Numbered from the stretch's first letter, positions 33,333 to 45,556 are shown. The stretch: DNA of 62,000 nt from Gnetum montanum (GCA_015680685.1 MNCI01015740.1:9806-71805), one strand, 5' to 3'. Notes: generated by a model from the sequence alone, not told the origin. Made by a program: numbers and translations.

Positions 33333-35801
33333 AGAATTATGAGTACTAAGTCATCATTTTAGATGATGTAGTGTACATTGTCCATCAAATGTGAGGATTT
33401 CATGCAAGGTTTTATGGTGCATTCCGAATTAAAAGTGGCTAGGCCTACCATGCGTCGTGTGTTGCAGATTCTCCAAGGAGTATACGGAACTTAACATTGA
33501 TGTTCACTATGTCAATGATAGTCATGGGACTATGATGGTGAGGAAGGCATACATAGGTAGGATCTGCATGAAACTACAACGATGGTAGCAGATGAGCCGC
33601 CTTACATGGCAGTGGTGGTGCATTTGTCGCATGAATCATGAGATGAGGCAGCCATCCATGATAGCCCCAAGTGGCAAAACCTATCTCAGTATAACGTCAT
33701 GGGTGCTGACCCAGGGTGCATCTAGCCTTGAGCATGCATGCTCAGTAGTTGCCCTCGCTTCTCCAACCTTCGGGCTAGGTCATTCTTTGCTCTAGTCTAC
33801 TCCTGAAACCTCTTCTCCCTCTTAAAAGAAATAAAATCATAGCAACTACTTTTTTACAGGTTGCAGCCAGCAGCATAGACTAGTGTAACTCTACTATAAT
33901 TTCTTTCTCTTTTTGTTGTTATAATTATTATTACTATTTTATATTATAATTTAAATATTATAAATAAAAAATAATAACATAGAGAGAAGAAGGCATGTGT
34001 GTTAGTTACTTTAGTTATGAAATGATAACTTAACTTTTTGTATCCCAAAATTTTTATTTTAAAAATACTATGTTTAGTCTTGGTGGTGCATTTATTGCAT
34101 GTGTAGATATTGATTAAAATGAAAGGAGTTAAATGCCTTCTAGAATCAAATGATTTTGGGAGCCTTAATTGCAAATGAAGGAGGAGGTGTTGGGAAAAAG
34201 AGGGCACAACACCACAAACTAGCTTGTGCAATATTTTTCTACTTGTGTTAAAGCAAGATATAAACTAAGAGTAGAGAGCAAAAGTAAAGTGCAAAATAAT
34301 AACACCCAATAACACAAGGACTCGTGTGGTTCACCCTTCCTTAGGCAAACGCCAAAAAAACTTCTTCCACTAATAAATAGTAAGAATACAAAAATGTCTC
34401 TCTAGTCAATTACTAAAGGTATACAAAATTAACACACACCCTCAAGAAAAATATTCTTGGAATAACAGGCAAAAATCTCACACCCCTTTAGGAAAAATTT
34501 CAAGAAACCCAAGTTCACAAGGTTTATTTGTGTGTCTTTCCTTTTGGCCTCTTTTTCTCACTTTGGCAATTGGCTTCTCTTCTGCACTCGCACCCATTTG
34601 CCATTTCCCTTGGATTTATAGTTAAGGGAAATGCCTTGTGCTGCCTAAGCCTTTGTTGAATGCTACCTAAGCAACCAACCTGGGTAGCTAATTTTGGCTG
34701 CCTAACTTAGCAGCCAACATGGGTGGCTAATTTTGGTTGGCTTAGCAGAGAACCTTCCTTCCCCTCATTTTTATTTATCCATATTAATGTGACATGGGCT
34801 TCATGTTGGAGGGACCCACACACATTAGGAGGAAGTTATTAGAAGTGAAACCAAATGGATAATGTAGGAAGAGGAGCTCTAAAACTCCAGAGCTAACAAA
34901 TTTTGAAAGCTATTTCTTATTTTTTGAATCTAATCTTGATAATATACATAGCCCAAAACTATCAGCTAATCTAGACGAAGCCAAAGATTCATTTCCTCAT
35001 ACCTCACCCCTTTTCTAGGATTGCCTCAACCAGTTCAAATCCCTTAAAGTTGAGGAAGAGTATATAAATTATAGGTTGTATTTTGAAAAAAATTTCTTCT
35101 TTAGCTTATTGGTGGTTTAATAGTCTCAATGGGATGATCTGTTGAAGGAAGTTTATGAATTAGAGTTGTTGGCTAGAAAACTGCAACAACAAGCTATTAA
35201 TCTAGTAGCAAAAATTTGAAGCTCTATAGTGAGCTAAGTGGTTTTGATTTAGCTCTTCTTTATTATTTTAAAAGCCTTCATTTTTTTTATTATAAGTTTG
35301 GTTACATTTGGAATGTATGAATTTTAATGCAAATGTTGTTTACTCATGAGTATTAAAACTTTATATTGTAATTACAAAATTTCTATTACTTTCTTTTTAG
35401 TTTTACCCTCTCTCTTTTTCACTATTTTCCCTATTAATTTTAAGATCAATTTAATTTTTAGTACCTATTTATAGTATTCCTATCATTTTATTGTCTAAAT
35501 AATTTTAGAATTTATTTCAATCATCTCTTGCATTGCATTATCAATCAGTTATTTTTTATTGCTTAGTTCAAGATTTAATTTAGAATCTATTACATGCTTT
35601 TATGTAATTTTTTCCCTTATAAAATCATGAGCATCAATAAATATAATAGTTTATGTCTATTAACTTCACAACACTACATTCACTTTACCAACTTTGACTA
35701 TTCTTAGGTTTCCATACCCATATGAGAGATGCCCTAGGCTTTTGTCTCTTAAGATGTGGTTTTAGAGGGTGTGGCCTATAACTGAATTTAATGCATCAAC
35801 A
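33333..35801 (+). repeat. Left 1.85-kb repeat, probable 5' LTR of T2
   Basis: Aligns to 53611-55476 from AGAATTATGAG to ATGCATCAACA; the flanks then diverge. It contains the inserted solo LTR (34188-34827) and a coding-like stretch shared with the right copy. A TATA-like TATATAAATT (35069-35078) is not conserved in the right copy. Confidence 0.6.
34188..34827 (-). repeat. Solo LTR (640 bp) with 5-bp TSD GGAGG
   Basis: Begins TGTTGGG and ends ACACATTA on +, flanked by GGAGG at 34183-34187 and 34828-34832. The right T2 repeat has the uninterrupted site (GAGGAGGAGGAAGTTATT near 54470), so the insertion is directly proven by an empty paralogous site. Orientation - is inferred from a CTATAAATCC box on that strand (about 34622-34613). 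No PBS, PPT or coding sequence is present. Confidence 0.85.
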
Positions 35802-35811
35802 TCTTATTTTC

Positions 35812-35823
35812 TGGTGCTATAAG
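35812..35823 (+). other. Candidate primer-binding site of T2
   Basis: TGGTGCTATAAG starts 10 bp after the probable LTR end. A TGG start is required for pairing with a tRNA CCA end, and some Tat elements have a spacer here. I could not assign the tRNA. Confidence 0.3.
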
Positions 35824-36122
35824 AAAGGCATTTGTTCTATTTTTCTATTTTCTATTTTCTAGTTTTTGTGGTGGTCCTTATCTTAATCTTAACTTTGGTG
35901 AGGTGGTTTTTTCATATTTCATTATCATTATATGTCTTTTATCTTTCAAGTTTACTTTTTTAAAGTTTGAATTAAGAGTTCTATATTTTATATTTATTCT
36001 CAAAGTTGTTTAGTTTTCTCTTTACTTTAAAAAACTAAAAATAAAAGGCTATTTTCCTATTTTTCTTCTATAAAACATTTGTTTTAGAGTTTATTAGTAT
36101 TTTGCTTTTTGATGTTCTGTTT

Positions 36123-37850
36123 ATGAGTGAAGAGAGCTCTTATAGCACATTTCATTAGAGATCTCTTACCCTTGATCCAAATCAACCTACTACCCCTCAT
36201 TTCACTTAAAGAAAACAACTAGCTTCATATTTTTCAACCTATATCCCAAGAATTAAGATGGTGGCTAACCCACCTTGACTCTCTTGGTTACCAATCCCTT
36301 CAACTTTACAAACTATCATAACATTTCTAAACCCCTAAAAAATGTTAATTTTTTTTTGATCCTGTGTCTCCTACTAGTGATACACATTAACATGTAGAAT
36401 CCTTTGAAATCCTATTAGGCATCTACAATATCATTGAAAACAACATATCATATAGAGTCTTTATGACTACCTTTAGAAGCAAAGACACACAATGATTTCT
36501 TATGCTTTCCAATGCTTCTATTAATTCATGGCTAGATTTTGAAAGTAAGTTTTCTTCTCCAATTTGATAAATTTACTAGTCCTACCTTAGCATCAAGCAA
36601 CTTTATAGGTTTAAGAAAACTACCTAGGAAAAATATTCGTAACTATAATTTAAGATTTCTTTATCAACTAGCTTATGTACCAAATAAGATGTATCCTCAA
36701 CCTGCTGGTATTCTCAACTTTTACCTCTTCATTATTGATCCATTCTTTGCCTATGCCATCAAATTTGATCATAACATCATGGAATTGTAAGGCGCAATGG
36801 CTCAAGCTATTGAACTAGAATAAAGTACCTCAATGGATAGCCTTCAAACTCAATTTGAGATGATTAATATTAGTAATCCTATAAAATTTAGTCCATTTTT
36901 CTTACAAACCCTACCACTAAATAATAGTTTTTTTCCAACTATCCACATCTTTTCTAACATCCCAACCTATAAACAATTATTTTCAAAGTCCAATTTCTTC
37001 TTCTGTCTTACCATCAAATACCAATTTAAATGATAATCAGTCAAAATCCAAATGAAAGGACTAATCCTAATGGATTGACTAATCAAATAGAAGACCAATA
37101 AAACCAAATCATCTGAATACTAAGTTTACTTTAAAACTTTCAAACAAAGTAGTGAAACTAAAGAAAAATAATAATAATCCTATAGAAATTGAAAAGCCAA
37201 GCATATCAATTAACAACGATTATTATCACCTCCATAAAACTAGACAGCATTTGGAAAAAAGTTGTCTACAATTGTTAGCATTATATGATGATAGTTTCCA
37301 AAATGAAAAAAATGGTAAGGCCCCAATTATGATCCTCAAAATTCCTAATGAAAAATACAATGAAGAAGTTACCTCATGTGACAAGTCATGATGAGTGATC
37401 CCAACCCACACAACACTCGTTATGGTAAACTTCGTAACATTATAAATACTACATAACAATAAACTTGAAATAATTCTTATATACCTCCCAATAAAGGAGA
37501 TAATAGTTAAAATAACATGAATAACCAAATGTGATCATCTCAAGTAAATACTAAACAATAATCAAACCCACCTTCTACACTTAGAAGAAGCCCAACTCAA
37601 CATGAAATTAAGAAGAGCAAAAGCTAACATTTCAATGTATAATCTTTTACATTTTAATGAAATAAAACATGTGTTCCATAAGATGATTAATACACCTAAA
37701 AATAATCAGGGAAAATCTCCCACAACCGAAAAACAAGTTTAGTTTGCAAAAATTCCTAACACTCTATCATTATAAAATTCAAACAATTTCACATTAACCA
37801 AGATAGATTAGCCTCCTTTTCTAACAACCTTAATCATTTTTAGTAAGAAA
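36123..37850 (+). pseudogene. T2 gag (decayed)
   Basis: ATG at 36123 in a frame with many stops. Recognisable text: LGIYNIIENNISYRVFMTTF, then LMLSNASINSWLDFESKFSS (about 36410-36560), resembling the A..WF..L...SI.SW..F...F core of Ty3 Gag. This is followed by MKVSFLLQFDKFTSPTLASS and LRKLPRKNIRNYNLRF (36539-36660). Lys/Asn-rich sequence runs on to 37800. The knuckle is not found. It would form the capsid of the element particle. Confidence 0.55.
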
Positions 37851-37854
37851 TTTC

Positions 37855-38190
37855 ATAACTGCTTAATAAATTTTGATGCGACTGTTAGTGTCATGTCATT
37901 GGAAGTTTGTAAAATGTTAGGAACTCATATGCTACCCCAAATAAGAAGTGTCATTCAACTTGATGGATCCAGTTTGCCCATAATAGGTTCTTGAAAAGGA
38001 GAAAAAGTACAAATTAAACAATACCCTAGTTTTACATTCCATATAGATATTTTAGTAGTAGACATGTAACCCACTTATGATGTGCTCTTATCTCGAACTT
38101 TTGGAGTCTAGTTTGGGGACTTCTTTAGATAAGATTTTTCAAAATTACTAACTCCTATTAAGGAAAAATCTAAGAATTCCATCATACCAA
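37855..38190 (+). pseudogene. T2 aspartic protease (decayed)
   Basis: The + strand reads NFDATVSVMSLEVCKMLG, then IRSVIQLDGSSLPIIGS and FHIDILVVDM*PTYDVLLSR. The …A.V.VM......LG pattern with a YD.LLGR-like end is the retroviral-type protease layout (DTGA-type active site decayed to DATV). It lies directly downstream of gag. Confidence 0.55.
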
Positions 38191-38199
38191 GAAAACCTT

Positions 38200-38555
38200 T
38201 CTATAAACATGTGGTTACCAACTTCAATGAACAAAATAAACCACTTAAAAATAAAATTATTGATCTTTTCATTAGAGTTATTAAAACTAGTCTTGGAGAA
38301 TATGTTATAAATGAAAGCACTAGTGAGATTTTAAAAATTGACCAATTTACTCATACATATTCTACACAATATTATCAAACTTTAGAAAATTTGAACAAAG
38401 TTATGAAGACACCTTACCTTATCATCAACATGATGGAAAAAATTTTCATTTTGGGGACCCCCCATCATTAGAAAAAGATAGAAATAAAAATGAGATTCTA
38501 ACTATTAAAACATTAAAAAATGAACCAAGTGTTGATGATGAACATTGCTATATCA
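38200..38555 (+). pseudogene. T2 linker frame between protease and the RNase H-like domain
   Basis: A frame open from 38211 to 38471 (MVTNFNEQNKPLKNKIIDLF … HDMMEK-type end) with no nameable motif. It continues in another frame as KNEPSVDDEHCYINQRANAL into the RNase H-like domain. It is kept as part of the polyprotein because it joins two recognisable domains without a gap. Confidence 0.4.
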
Positions 38556-38900
38556 ATCAAAGAGCTAATGCTTTAGATTTTACTGACCTAAATACTTGGA
38601 TATTAAAAGTAGATGGTACCTCTTCTAAGAAGGCATATATAGTTGAAATCATGCTTGTACATCCTAGTGAAGCTCCTATCCTTAAGTGGTTAATTTCACA
38701 CAATATATGACAAACAATATGGTTGAATATGAAGTGCTTATATATGGGATCAAGCTAGCTCAATATTATGACTTGTCCAAGCTCAAAATATATAGTGACT
38801 TTCAACTTATTGTAAATCAAATAAACAAAATTTTTGATCATAAATATTCATTGAACATGTTTCTAAAGAAGAAAATTGTATTCATGATAGATTAACTCAA
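38556..38900 (+). pseudogene. T2 RNase H-like domain placed upstream of RT
   Basis: Shows LNTWILKVDGTSSKKAYIVE (about 38591-38650), LVHPSEAPILKW, a one-base frame change near 38690, then MTNNMVEYEVLIYGIKLAQ (38707-38762), LSKLKIYSDFQLIVNQINKI (about 38775-38833). The VDG.S / TNN..EYE.LI.G…A / L.I.SD..L.V.Q signature is the same archaeal-type RNase H seen after RT in T1 (2745-3125). Here it comes before RT and is followed by a continuous-looking linker (LNEVSPKIATREALFDDL) into the RT frame. The acidic residues D, E and D are present. Confidence 0.7.
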
Positions 38901-39129
38901 ATGGAAATACTTTAGATAATGTCCCATTTTTATACAATGCTTGGAACTTTGAAATTATTATTGAAAATATTAAGTCTTACTTTATTCCAGGTAATCTCTT
39001 TCCTTTCCAAGTTTTTAGTGATAATTATCATATTTATGAATTTTTATTTTCTAAAGGTCAACTTAGTGATCAATGTTTTAAAATTTATCAAATTAATGAA
39101 AATGTTGATTTAAACAATATCATATTTTA

Positions 39130-40230
39130 AATGAAGTATCTCCTAAAATAGCAACTAGAGAGGCTTTATTTGATGACTTAAGTATTAACACTGAAGAAGT
39201 AACCCTAAACACTAATTGAAAAATGCTAGCTAAAATAAAAACAATTCAAATTCTAAAGAAAGAACAAAAATATCCTATTAAAGTAGGAGCTTACTTACAT
39301 GCAGATGAGAAACAAATATTTGTTGACTTATTACATGAATTTAATGATGTTTTGACTTGGACTTATGAGGATCTTAAAACTTGTAATCCTCTCATAATGA
39401 CACATCCCATACCCATTAAGCCTGAAACAAAGCCATTCAAATAAAAATTTAGACATGTTAATCCTAGGATTGAAACTTTACTAAGGTAGAAATTAATAAA
39501 CTTTTAGAATCTAAAATTATTGATCCTGTGAGACATTCAAGTTGGATATCAAATTTAGTGCTAGTTAAAAAATGAATAGGTGAATTATGATTATGTGTTG
39601 ATTTTCGTAACCTTAATATCTATTGTATTAAAGATAATTTATCTAGTTTATCTTATGGAAAAGCTTTTGCAAACTGTGAATAGTGCTGAAATGTACTTAT
39701 TTCTAGATGGATATTTAGGATATAATCAAATTTTAGTAAGTAAGAAAGACCAATATAAAACTACCTTTACAACAAAATAGGAAACTTTTCAATTTGCCAA
39801 GATGTCCTTTGTCCTTATAAATGTTGGTTCTACCTTTCAAAGGGTTATGGATAAGACATTTGACGGTTTGATAAATAAATATATTATTATTTATCTAAAT
39901 AATTTAACTATTTTCTCTAAAGATCAAGGTACTTACCTTAGAGACCTTAGAAATATTTTCATAAGATGTAGATGATTTAGTATCACTTTGCATGCTAGGA
40001 AATGTATTTTTGGTGTTCAAAGTAGTAAATTTCCTAGTCATATAGGGATCAAAGAAGGAATCATGATTAATCCCAAATGGGTAAATGCTATTTTAGAGGT
40101 ATCCTATCCTTTGTCTAAAATTGATTTAAGGGCTTTTTTTTAGGAAAATTTAATTTTTTAGAGAATTTATTCCTATGTATGCTGAATTATTTAAACCATT
40201 AAATGATATGCTTAAGATAGATAGTAGTAT
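39130..40230 (+). pseudogene. T2 reverse transcriptase (YxDD changed to YLNN)
   Basis: A pre-RT segment (PIKVGAYLHADEKQIFVDLL, then DVLTWTYEDLKTCNP, 39260-39390) corresponds to the T1 segment at 1260-1370. RT follows with MEKLLQTVNSAEMYLFLDGY and LGYNQILVSKKDQYKTTFTT (39655-39776), FAKMSFVLINVGSTFQRVMD and IIIYLNNLTIFSKD. The catalytic pair of Asp codons is AAT AAT (39898-39903), each one G-to-A change from GAT. Palm, fingers and thumb are all traceable, with several frameshifts. Confidence 0.8.
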
Positions 40231-40740
40231 CCATTGGATAGAAGAAAGAAAAAAAATGCTTTTCTTGCTATTAAAGAAGCCATTATAGATGCTCCTATTT
40301 TAGTTTCTCCTTGGTATAAAAATGATTTACTTTTCTTTGCATTCTCTGGCAATGTAATTGCTATTGCTATCTTAACCCAAGATATTATTGATCAAGGTGA
40401 AAGACCTATAGCTTTCATTTATGCACCTATGAAAGATGCAAAATTAAAATATTCACCCATAGAAATATAATTATACATTATGATTAAAACTATAAAGAAG
40501 TTATGCTAGTATTTGCTAAATGCTAAAGTTTTCATTATTATCCCTAATTCAACTACTATTGCATTAGGTAAATTACAAAATCCTAATGAAAAATAAACTA
40601 AGTGGATCATGAAAATGTAAGAGTATGATATTCAATTGAAAATAGCAAAGTTAGTTAGAGGGTCTAATCTTGAAAAGCTAATAAACAAAGCCTCAACTTT
40701 AGAAAAACAAAATGTACTTAAACATCAAGAGTCTATATAA
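40231..40740 (+). pseudogene. T2 gypsy-type RNase H
   Basis: A frame open 40234-40470 gives KNAFLAIKEAIIDAPILVSP, DLLFFAFSGNVIAIAILTQD and GERPIAFIYAPMKDAKLKYS, the usual RT-connection plus RNase H of Ty3 pol. It goes on with IPNSTTIALGKLQNPNEK and QLKIAKLVRGSNLEKLINKA, which match the end of that domain. So this element has one RNase H on each side of RT. Confidence 0.75.
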
Positions 40741-42045
40741 CTTCACATATTATCTATTGCAGAAGAATATGATATCCCATTTGCCCCTAATGGATTACAT
40801 GATCCATGGTATAGAGAAATCAAGTTTTACTTAACCTTTCAACATTGTTCTTCAAAATTATCTAGATATAAAAGAAAGCTTTTATTATCCAAATGTTCTA
40901 TGTTTACTTTAATTAGTGGTGAGTTGTTTAAGAAAAATTACCAAGGGATATATTTTAAATGTTTAGATCAAGAACAATCTATCGATACTTTAAGAAAACT
41001 ACATGAGGAAGGTCATATTGGTTATCATTCACTAGTACATAAAATGACAAGAGTATGTTACTATTGACCTACTATGATTAATGACACTTAAAACTTGATT
41101 AAAACTTGTGTACAATGTCAAATGCTTAAAGGTAAAGATTTAAAAAGTTTAGCTTCTTTATAACCTATTATAGAATCTAGGTCCTTCATACAATGGGCTT
41201 TCAATTTTATAAGAGTAATTAATCCATTATCAATAGCTCAACATAATATTTTCTTAATAACTACTAATAGTTGCACATGTTGGTTAGAAGTGAAAGCAAC
41301 TAAAACTACAACATCTCGTGAGGTTATTTGATTTTTAGAAAATGATGTAATTTCTAGATATGGATATCCTTACACTTTAGTAGTTGATAATGGACCTACT
41401 TTCATATCTATAGAATTTACAAATTGGGCTAGGGAACATAACATCATTATCAAATCTATCATTGAGTATTATTCCCAAGGTAATGATTTAACAAAGTCAT
41501 CTAATAAAATTATATTAGGTGGAATTAAGAAGATGATAACTCAAAATCCTTGTACACTACATGAATAATTAAAATGAGCAATATGGACTAATAGAATCTA
41601 TTATAAAGAGTCATTCAAAACCATAGCATAAGATCTAGTATATGAGTAAGAACCAATTTTTCTAATAAATTTTCAAATTCCAACATATCAATTTTTCTTA
41701 GATTATTTACCAACTAATGAACATGTAATTTCATGCACATATGATATTGGAATTTAGATCTTAAAAGGGTTTAACTAGTTGAAAATTTATTTAATCATCA
41801 GCTAATCATCAAGAGATTATTTAATTAATAATATGTAGCTAAAGCTTTCAAGGTAGGTGATCTAGTCCTTAAGAGAGATAGAGCATCTAATCAAACATGT
41901 CTACAAAATAAGCTTTCTCCTATGTGGTTAGGTCTATATCAAGTCACAAATGTCATTGGCCCTAATGCTTATAAAGTTGTAGATTTGCAAGGAAAAAAAT
42001 TATATAGGAATTTTAATGCCTTTCATTTAAAATATTTCTAATTTG
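40741..42045 (+). pseudogene. T2 integrase (decayed)
   Basis: Zinc-binding region: LRKLHEEGHIGYHSLVHKMT, then KTCVQCQMLKGK (H…H, C..C; about 41000-41130). Core: FIQWAFNFIRVINPL, where the first Asp of W..D is now N; LVVDNGPTFISIEFTNWARE with the second Asp kept (about 41380-41430); and YYSQGNDLTKSSNKIILG, where NGQ.E is not conserved (GNDLTK). The C-terminal region reaches KVVDLQGKKLYRNFNAFHLK-type text in a shifted frame at about 41975-42040. Not functional. Confidence 0.75.
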
Positions 42046-43574
42046 ATGCCCCTCATGGACACTTGATAAATCCTTAGTTACATGCTTTCTTCTCATTTTT
42101 CATGTATTTCATTTGTATATAGTTGCATTTTCATATTTTCTTTGCATTTTTATCATTTTTTCATGCATGTTTAGTCTACCATTATCTTTCTCTTAGCATA
42201 ATGGTTTGATATATTTGTGCATTTGAATATGATTTTGATAATCATTATGATCATTTGAGTAGCTAGGCATTGGGTCATCATAACATCATTCAATGATAAT
42301 ACAGGTAAAATATTTTATATAGTAATCATGTTATACCATATTACAATGGTATAAAAGTATCCTTTATATGATATATTTCAATATTGTTCTGATTCTTTCT
42401 AATCATTTTGAAGGTAATAGTTTTATTAGTCATGTTGAATTATGGAGAATGGGATTTATGCTAACTTATCATGTTATCACTATGGTCATGTCAATGTAAT
42501 ACATGAAGTTGGAGAGTGGTTAATCATAATCACTAGGTGACCTTAGAGAAAACCTCTTTTCCCTCTCATAAGTCCTAGCCTTTAAGTGTGATGATCCATG
42601 ACTATCCTATGAGCAATAGGACAAAGTAAGTTCCTCTTCACTTGAGAACCCTTAGCCACCGAGGTAACATGCCATGATGCTGCCTAGTTTATAATTAAAG
42701 GCACATGCACTAGAGTTGAACTGCATCATGGGTAAAATTTTCAAAAGCACCTTCTTCATTGGTAGTGTAGCTAATTGGCCAAACTCATGTTGGAATTCCT
42801 ACCTTAATAATGAAGTGCACCATGGGCAAAGTTATCTCTAAAAAACAAGAAAAGGCCCATGTTCATTCGCAGTGTAATAACTTCTTAAGTGTGCTAAGGT
42901 CCAACAAGAATACTTAATGTAGCCTTTCCACTATCTTTAATTCATTTCCAAAGAAAAAAAAACAGAGTATCCTCTCACAAATTTCTCTATTTTTCCTCTA
43001 TTTATCTCATTCTCCCCTTACCCATCACCCCTTTATATTTCTCCATTTAAAAAAACTAAGGAAAATTTGAAAGTTATGGCCAACCATGATCTAAAGGAAG
43101 CATGTGCTCTTCATAAAGTTTGGTATAAGTCTCCTTCTTAAATATGTCCTCTATACTAATGAATTTTACCTTAGAAATGACTCAGAATGAAAACTTAATT
43201 ATAAGATATAATATATAAAGAGTTTAAATTATAAGTTATGCAAGTGACACCAAAATAAAACTTCTAATAGAACATCACTACATACGATGTGGGTTTTGCA
43301 CAATAGATGACTTTTTCAATAATAAAAGAGTAACTTTGTTGTACTTGCTAAATGCTTCATCATTGATTATTCTACTATTCTAAGAAACCATGCCTTATAA
43401 CCACTTTTTGCCTTCCTTTAAAATGAAACTAAGTGTGGTTTCAACGTCTTTGCATGAGGATTTGAGTACTCACTCCCATAAAAGCTTCATCACAAGATGC
43501 ATTATTAGCTCCTAGGAACCATTGGAAACCATTTGAGTTCATTATTCAAGTTATGGACTCAATTTCTCATGATC
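42046..43574. other. T2 3' region before the ~390-bp array
   Basis: Noncoding. Holds two degenerate tandem copies of a ~107-bp unit (about 42718 and 42825; GTGCAYCATGGGYAAA) and poly-T rich stretches. Confidence 0.4.
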
Positions 43575-44763
43575 TTTAAAAAACTCTGAAACCAAAATTT
43601 TTCTAATTATTGGAGCTAGCCAAGGCCAAAGTTTTTCTAAGTATTGGAGTTGTTCTAGATTTTGCATCATGCAGGACTACTAATGGTACATCCTAAGCTT
43701 CCTCAACATCATAAATTTTGAATTCAATAAATTTGGTAGTTTGACCCTAGGATCCCAAGATCAAAATTTTTCTAAGTGTTGGAGGTGACAAGATGACAAA
43801 TTGGGCTTCCTTCTACATTGTAGCATAAAATGCTCCAAAAACAACCTTGCAAGATATATTTCTAGATTCAGACGCCTCCAAGGACCATTTAGGATCATAT
43901 CCTAATTTTTTGGCATTAATTTTGGTAACTTTGAAAAAATCCTTAAAATGACCAAATATTTTCTAACTTTGGGAACTAACACTGATGTTATGTTATCCTT
44001 AGCACTTATATCACCATCGTTAGGACTTCCAAATCTCATCAAAATTATGTTTGGACATGCACCATGGATTACCAAGGCTAAGATGACTCATTGATAGTAG
44101 TTTAAGGGCTCTAAAATTTGCACATTTTTGCAAGTTTTCTAAAACTAGGAAAATTAGCATTTTTGACTATGTATGGAACATTGGCAAGATAAAAACTCAT
44201 CTTAGCATTTATGAATCATCGCATACACTAGGTTCATAGTTTTCATTGGTCTATGGATCTATTAGTGCTTCAAAATGGTGATCCTGACATATTTTAGTAT
44301 CAATTTTGATTTTTCTAGATTTGATCAGAAAAATTATCAAAATTTTTTCTAACTCTGAGAACTAACGTTGATGCTACATCAGCATCAGCATCAGTGCCAG
44401 TATCACCATCACCTAGACTCCCAAATCTACCAAAAATGTGCTTCAACATGTACCATGGATCCCTAAGGCCAAGACAGCTCATCAGTAGTAGTTTCAATTT
44501 GTAGGCTTTCAGAATTTGCACTTTGTTACAAGTTCTCAAAAATTTGGAAAATTAGCATTTTTAGCTAAGTATGGAACACTAGCAAGATTAGAACTTATTT
44601 CAACATATTTGAATTATTCCATATACTAGGTTCACAACTTTTCACTTGTCTAGGATCTCTCAATGCTTCAAAATGACAATCCCGATGCACTTCGGGATTA
44701 ATATTGACCTTTCCAAAGTTAGAATTTTCAGCCATAAAAATTGAAAAATTTTGCTAACTCTAT
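43575..44763 (+). repeat. ~390-bp tandem array of T2, left part
   Basis: Full units start at 43961 and 44347 and the next at 44751 (periods 386 and 404), each beginning TTCTAACTYTGRGAACTAAC. They contain TTAGCATTTTTGRCTA, CACTAGGTTCA and GCTTCAAAATG landmarks. A weaker relative is seen at about 43575-43960. The array is cut at 44758-44763 by element B and resumes at 51755. Confidence 0.88.
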
Positions 44764-45556
44764 TGATGAACTGCAATATCGCATATGCGATATCACAGCC
44801 ACCACGTGATATCACTTCCTACCTCATATTCTATAAATAAGAGGTGGCACCCTTGGTTCCATATAGTTAGACTTAGATGCTTAGCCATATTCTTTTAGTT
44901 TTATTATTCCAGAGTTAAAATTATTTTTGTGTGCTTGCAGTAGGAGTCATAGAGTGAACGGATCTTTATTCGAGTAATTTGTACCTGAGCACAATTTTGT
45001 GTACTGTAATAAAGATGAACTTTATGATAAACCTTGCAGCATATAGATTAAGCTAATTAGTAATTAATTATTATTTAATGCTTTCCTAGTTAATTAATAC
45101 CTTTCTCAACCTTCAACCTCCTTAGTTAAATACACTCAGTATGACTACTTTGAGCATGCGTGTAGCGCTTGGTAACCCAGTAACGATTAGAGTTTGGTAA
45201 TCCCAGTAGCGTTTCACTGGTTCAGGATGTGTACAATAAGTGGGAATGGATACTGGTGTTAGGAACATTTAGAAACTAGTTAATGAATAGTTAATAAAAG
45301 TTAGCCACTTAGTTCTCTTTCCCTTTCCTTTATTAGCATAAGACATAAAAAATATAAAAGCTCTAAAAATCATGTACCTCAAGTTTACTTAGCCATACAA
45401 TCGTGACAATACAAGTAACTTTGGGAAGACAATGATTGATTAACCCTGAGTGTTCCATTAAGGCGTGTAAGCACTTAGTCCTTGGAGTTCGACTGGATCG
45501 TGCATAAAATGCTTATATTCGTATGGTTGAGTGTAGTGGTACCTTGCCACTCATCA
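44764..45556 (+). repeat. 5' LTR of B (793 bp)
   Basis: TGATGAACTGC…CACTCATCA. U3 has an 18-bp perfect palindrome (44776-44793), TATAAATA is at 44832-44839 and AATAAA at 45008-45013, giving a short R region. The end GGTACCTTGCCACTCATCA is shared with all copies of the family. Confidence 0.93.
44776..44793. promoter_or_regulatory. U3 palindrome of B
   Basis: ATATCGCATATGCGATAT is a perfect 18-bp palindrome 12 bp into the LTR and about 40 bp upstream of TATA. A further GTGATATCAC (perfect 10-bp palindrome) follows at 44806-44815. Other B copies keep two to four GATATCGC/GCAATATC sites at the same place. Confidence 0.65.

Noticed and set aside
33592-33795. 67-codon + frame in the left T2 repeat as a host gene
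   Set aside because: Not conserved as an open frame in the right copy (53850-54040), so unlikely to be coding.
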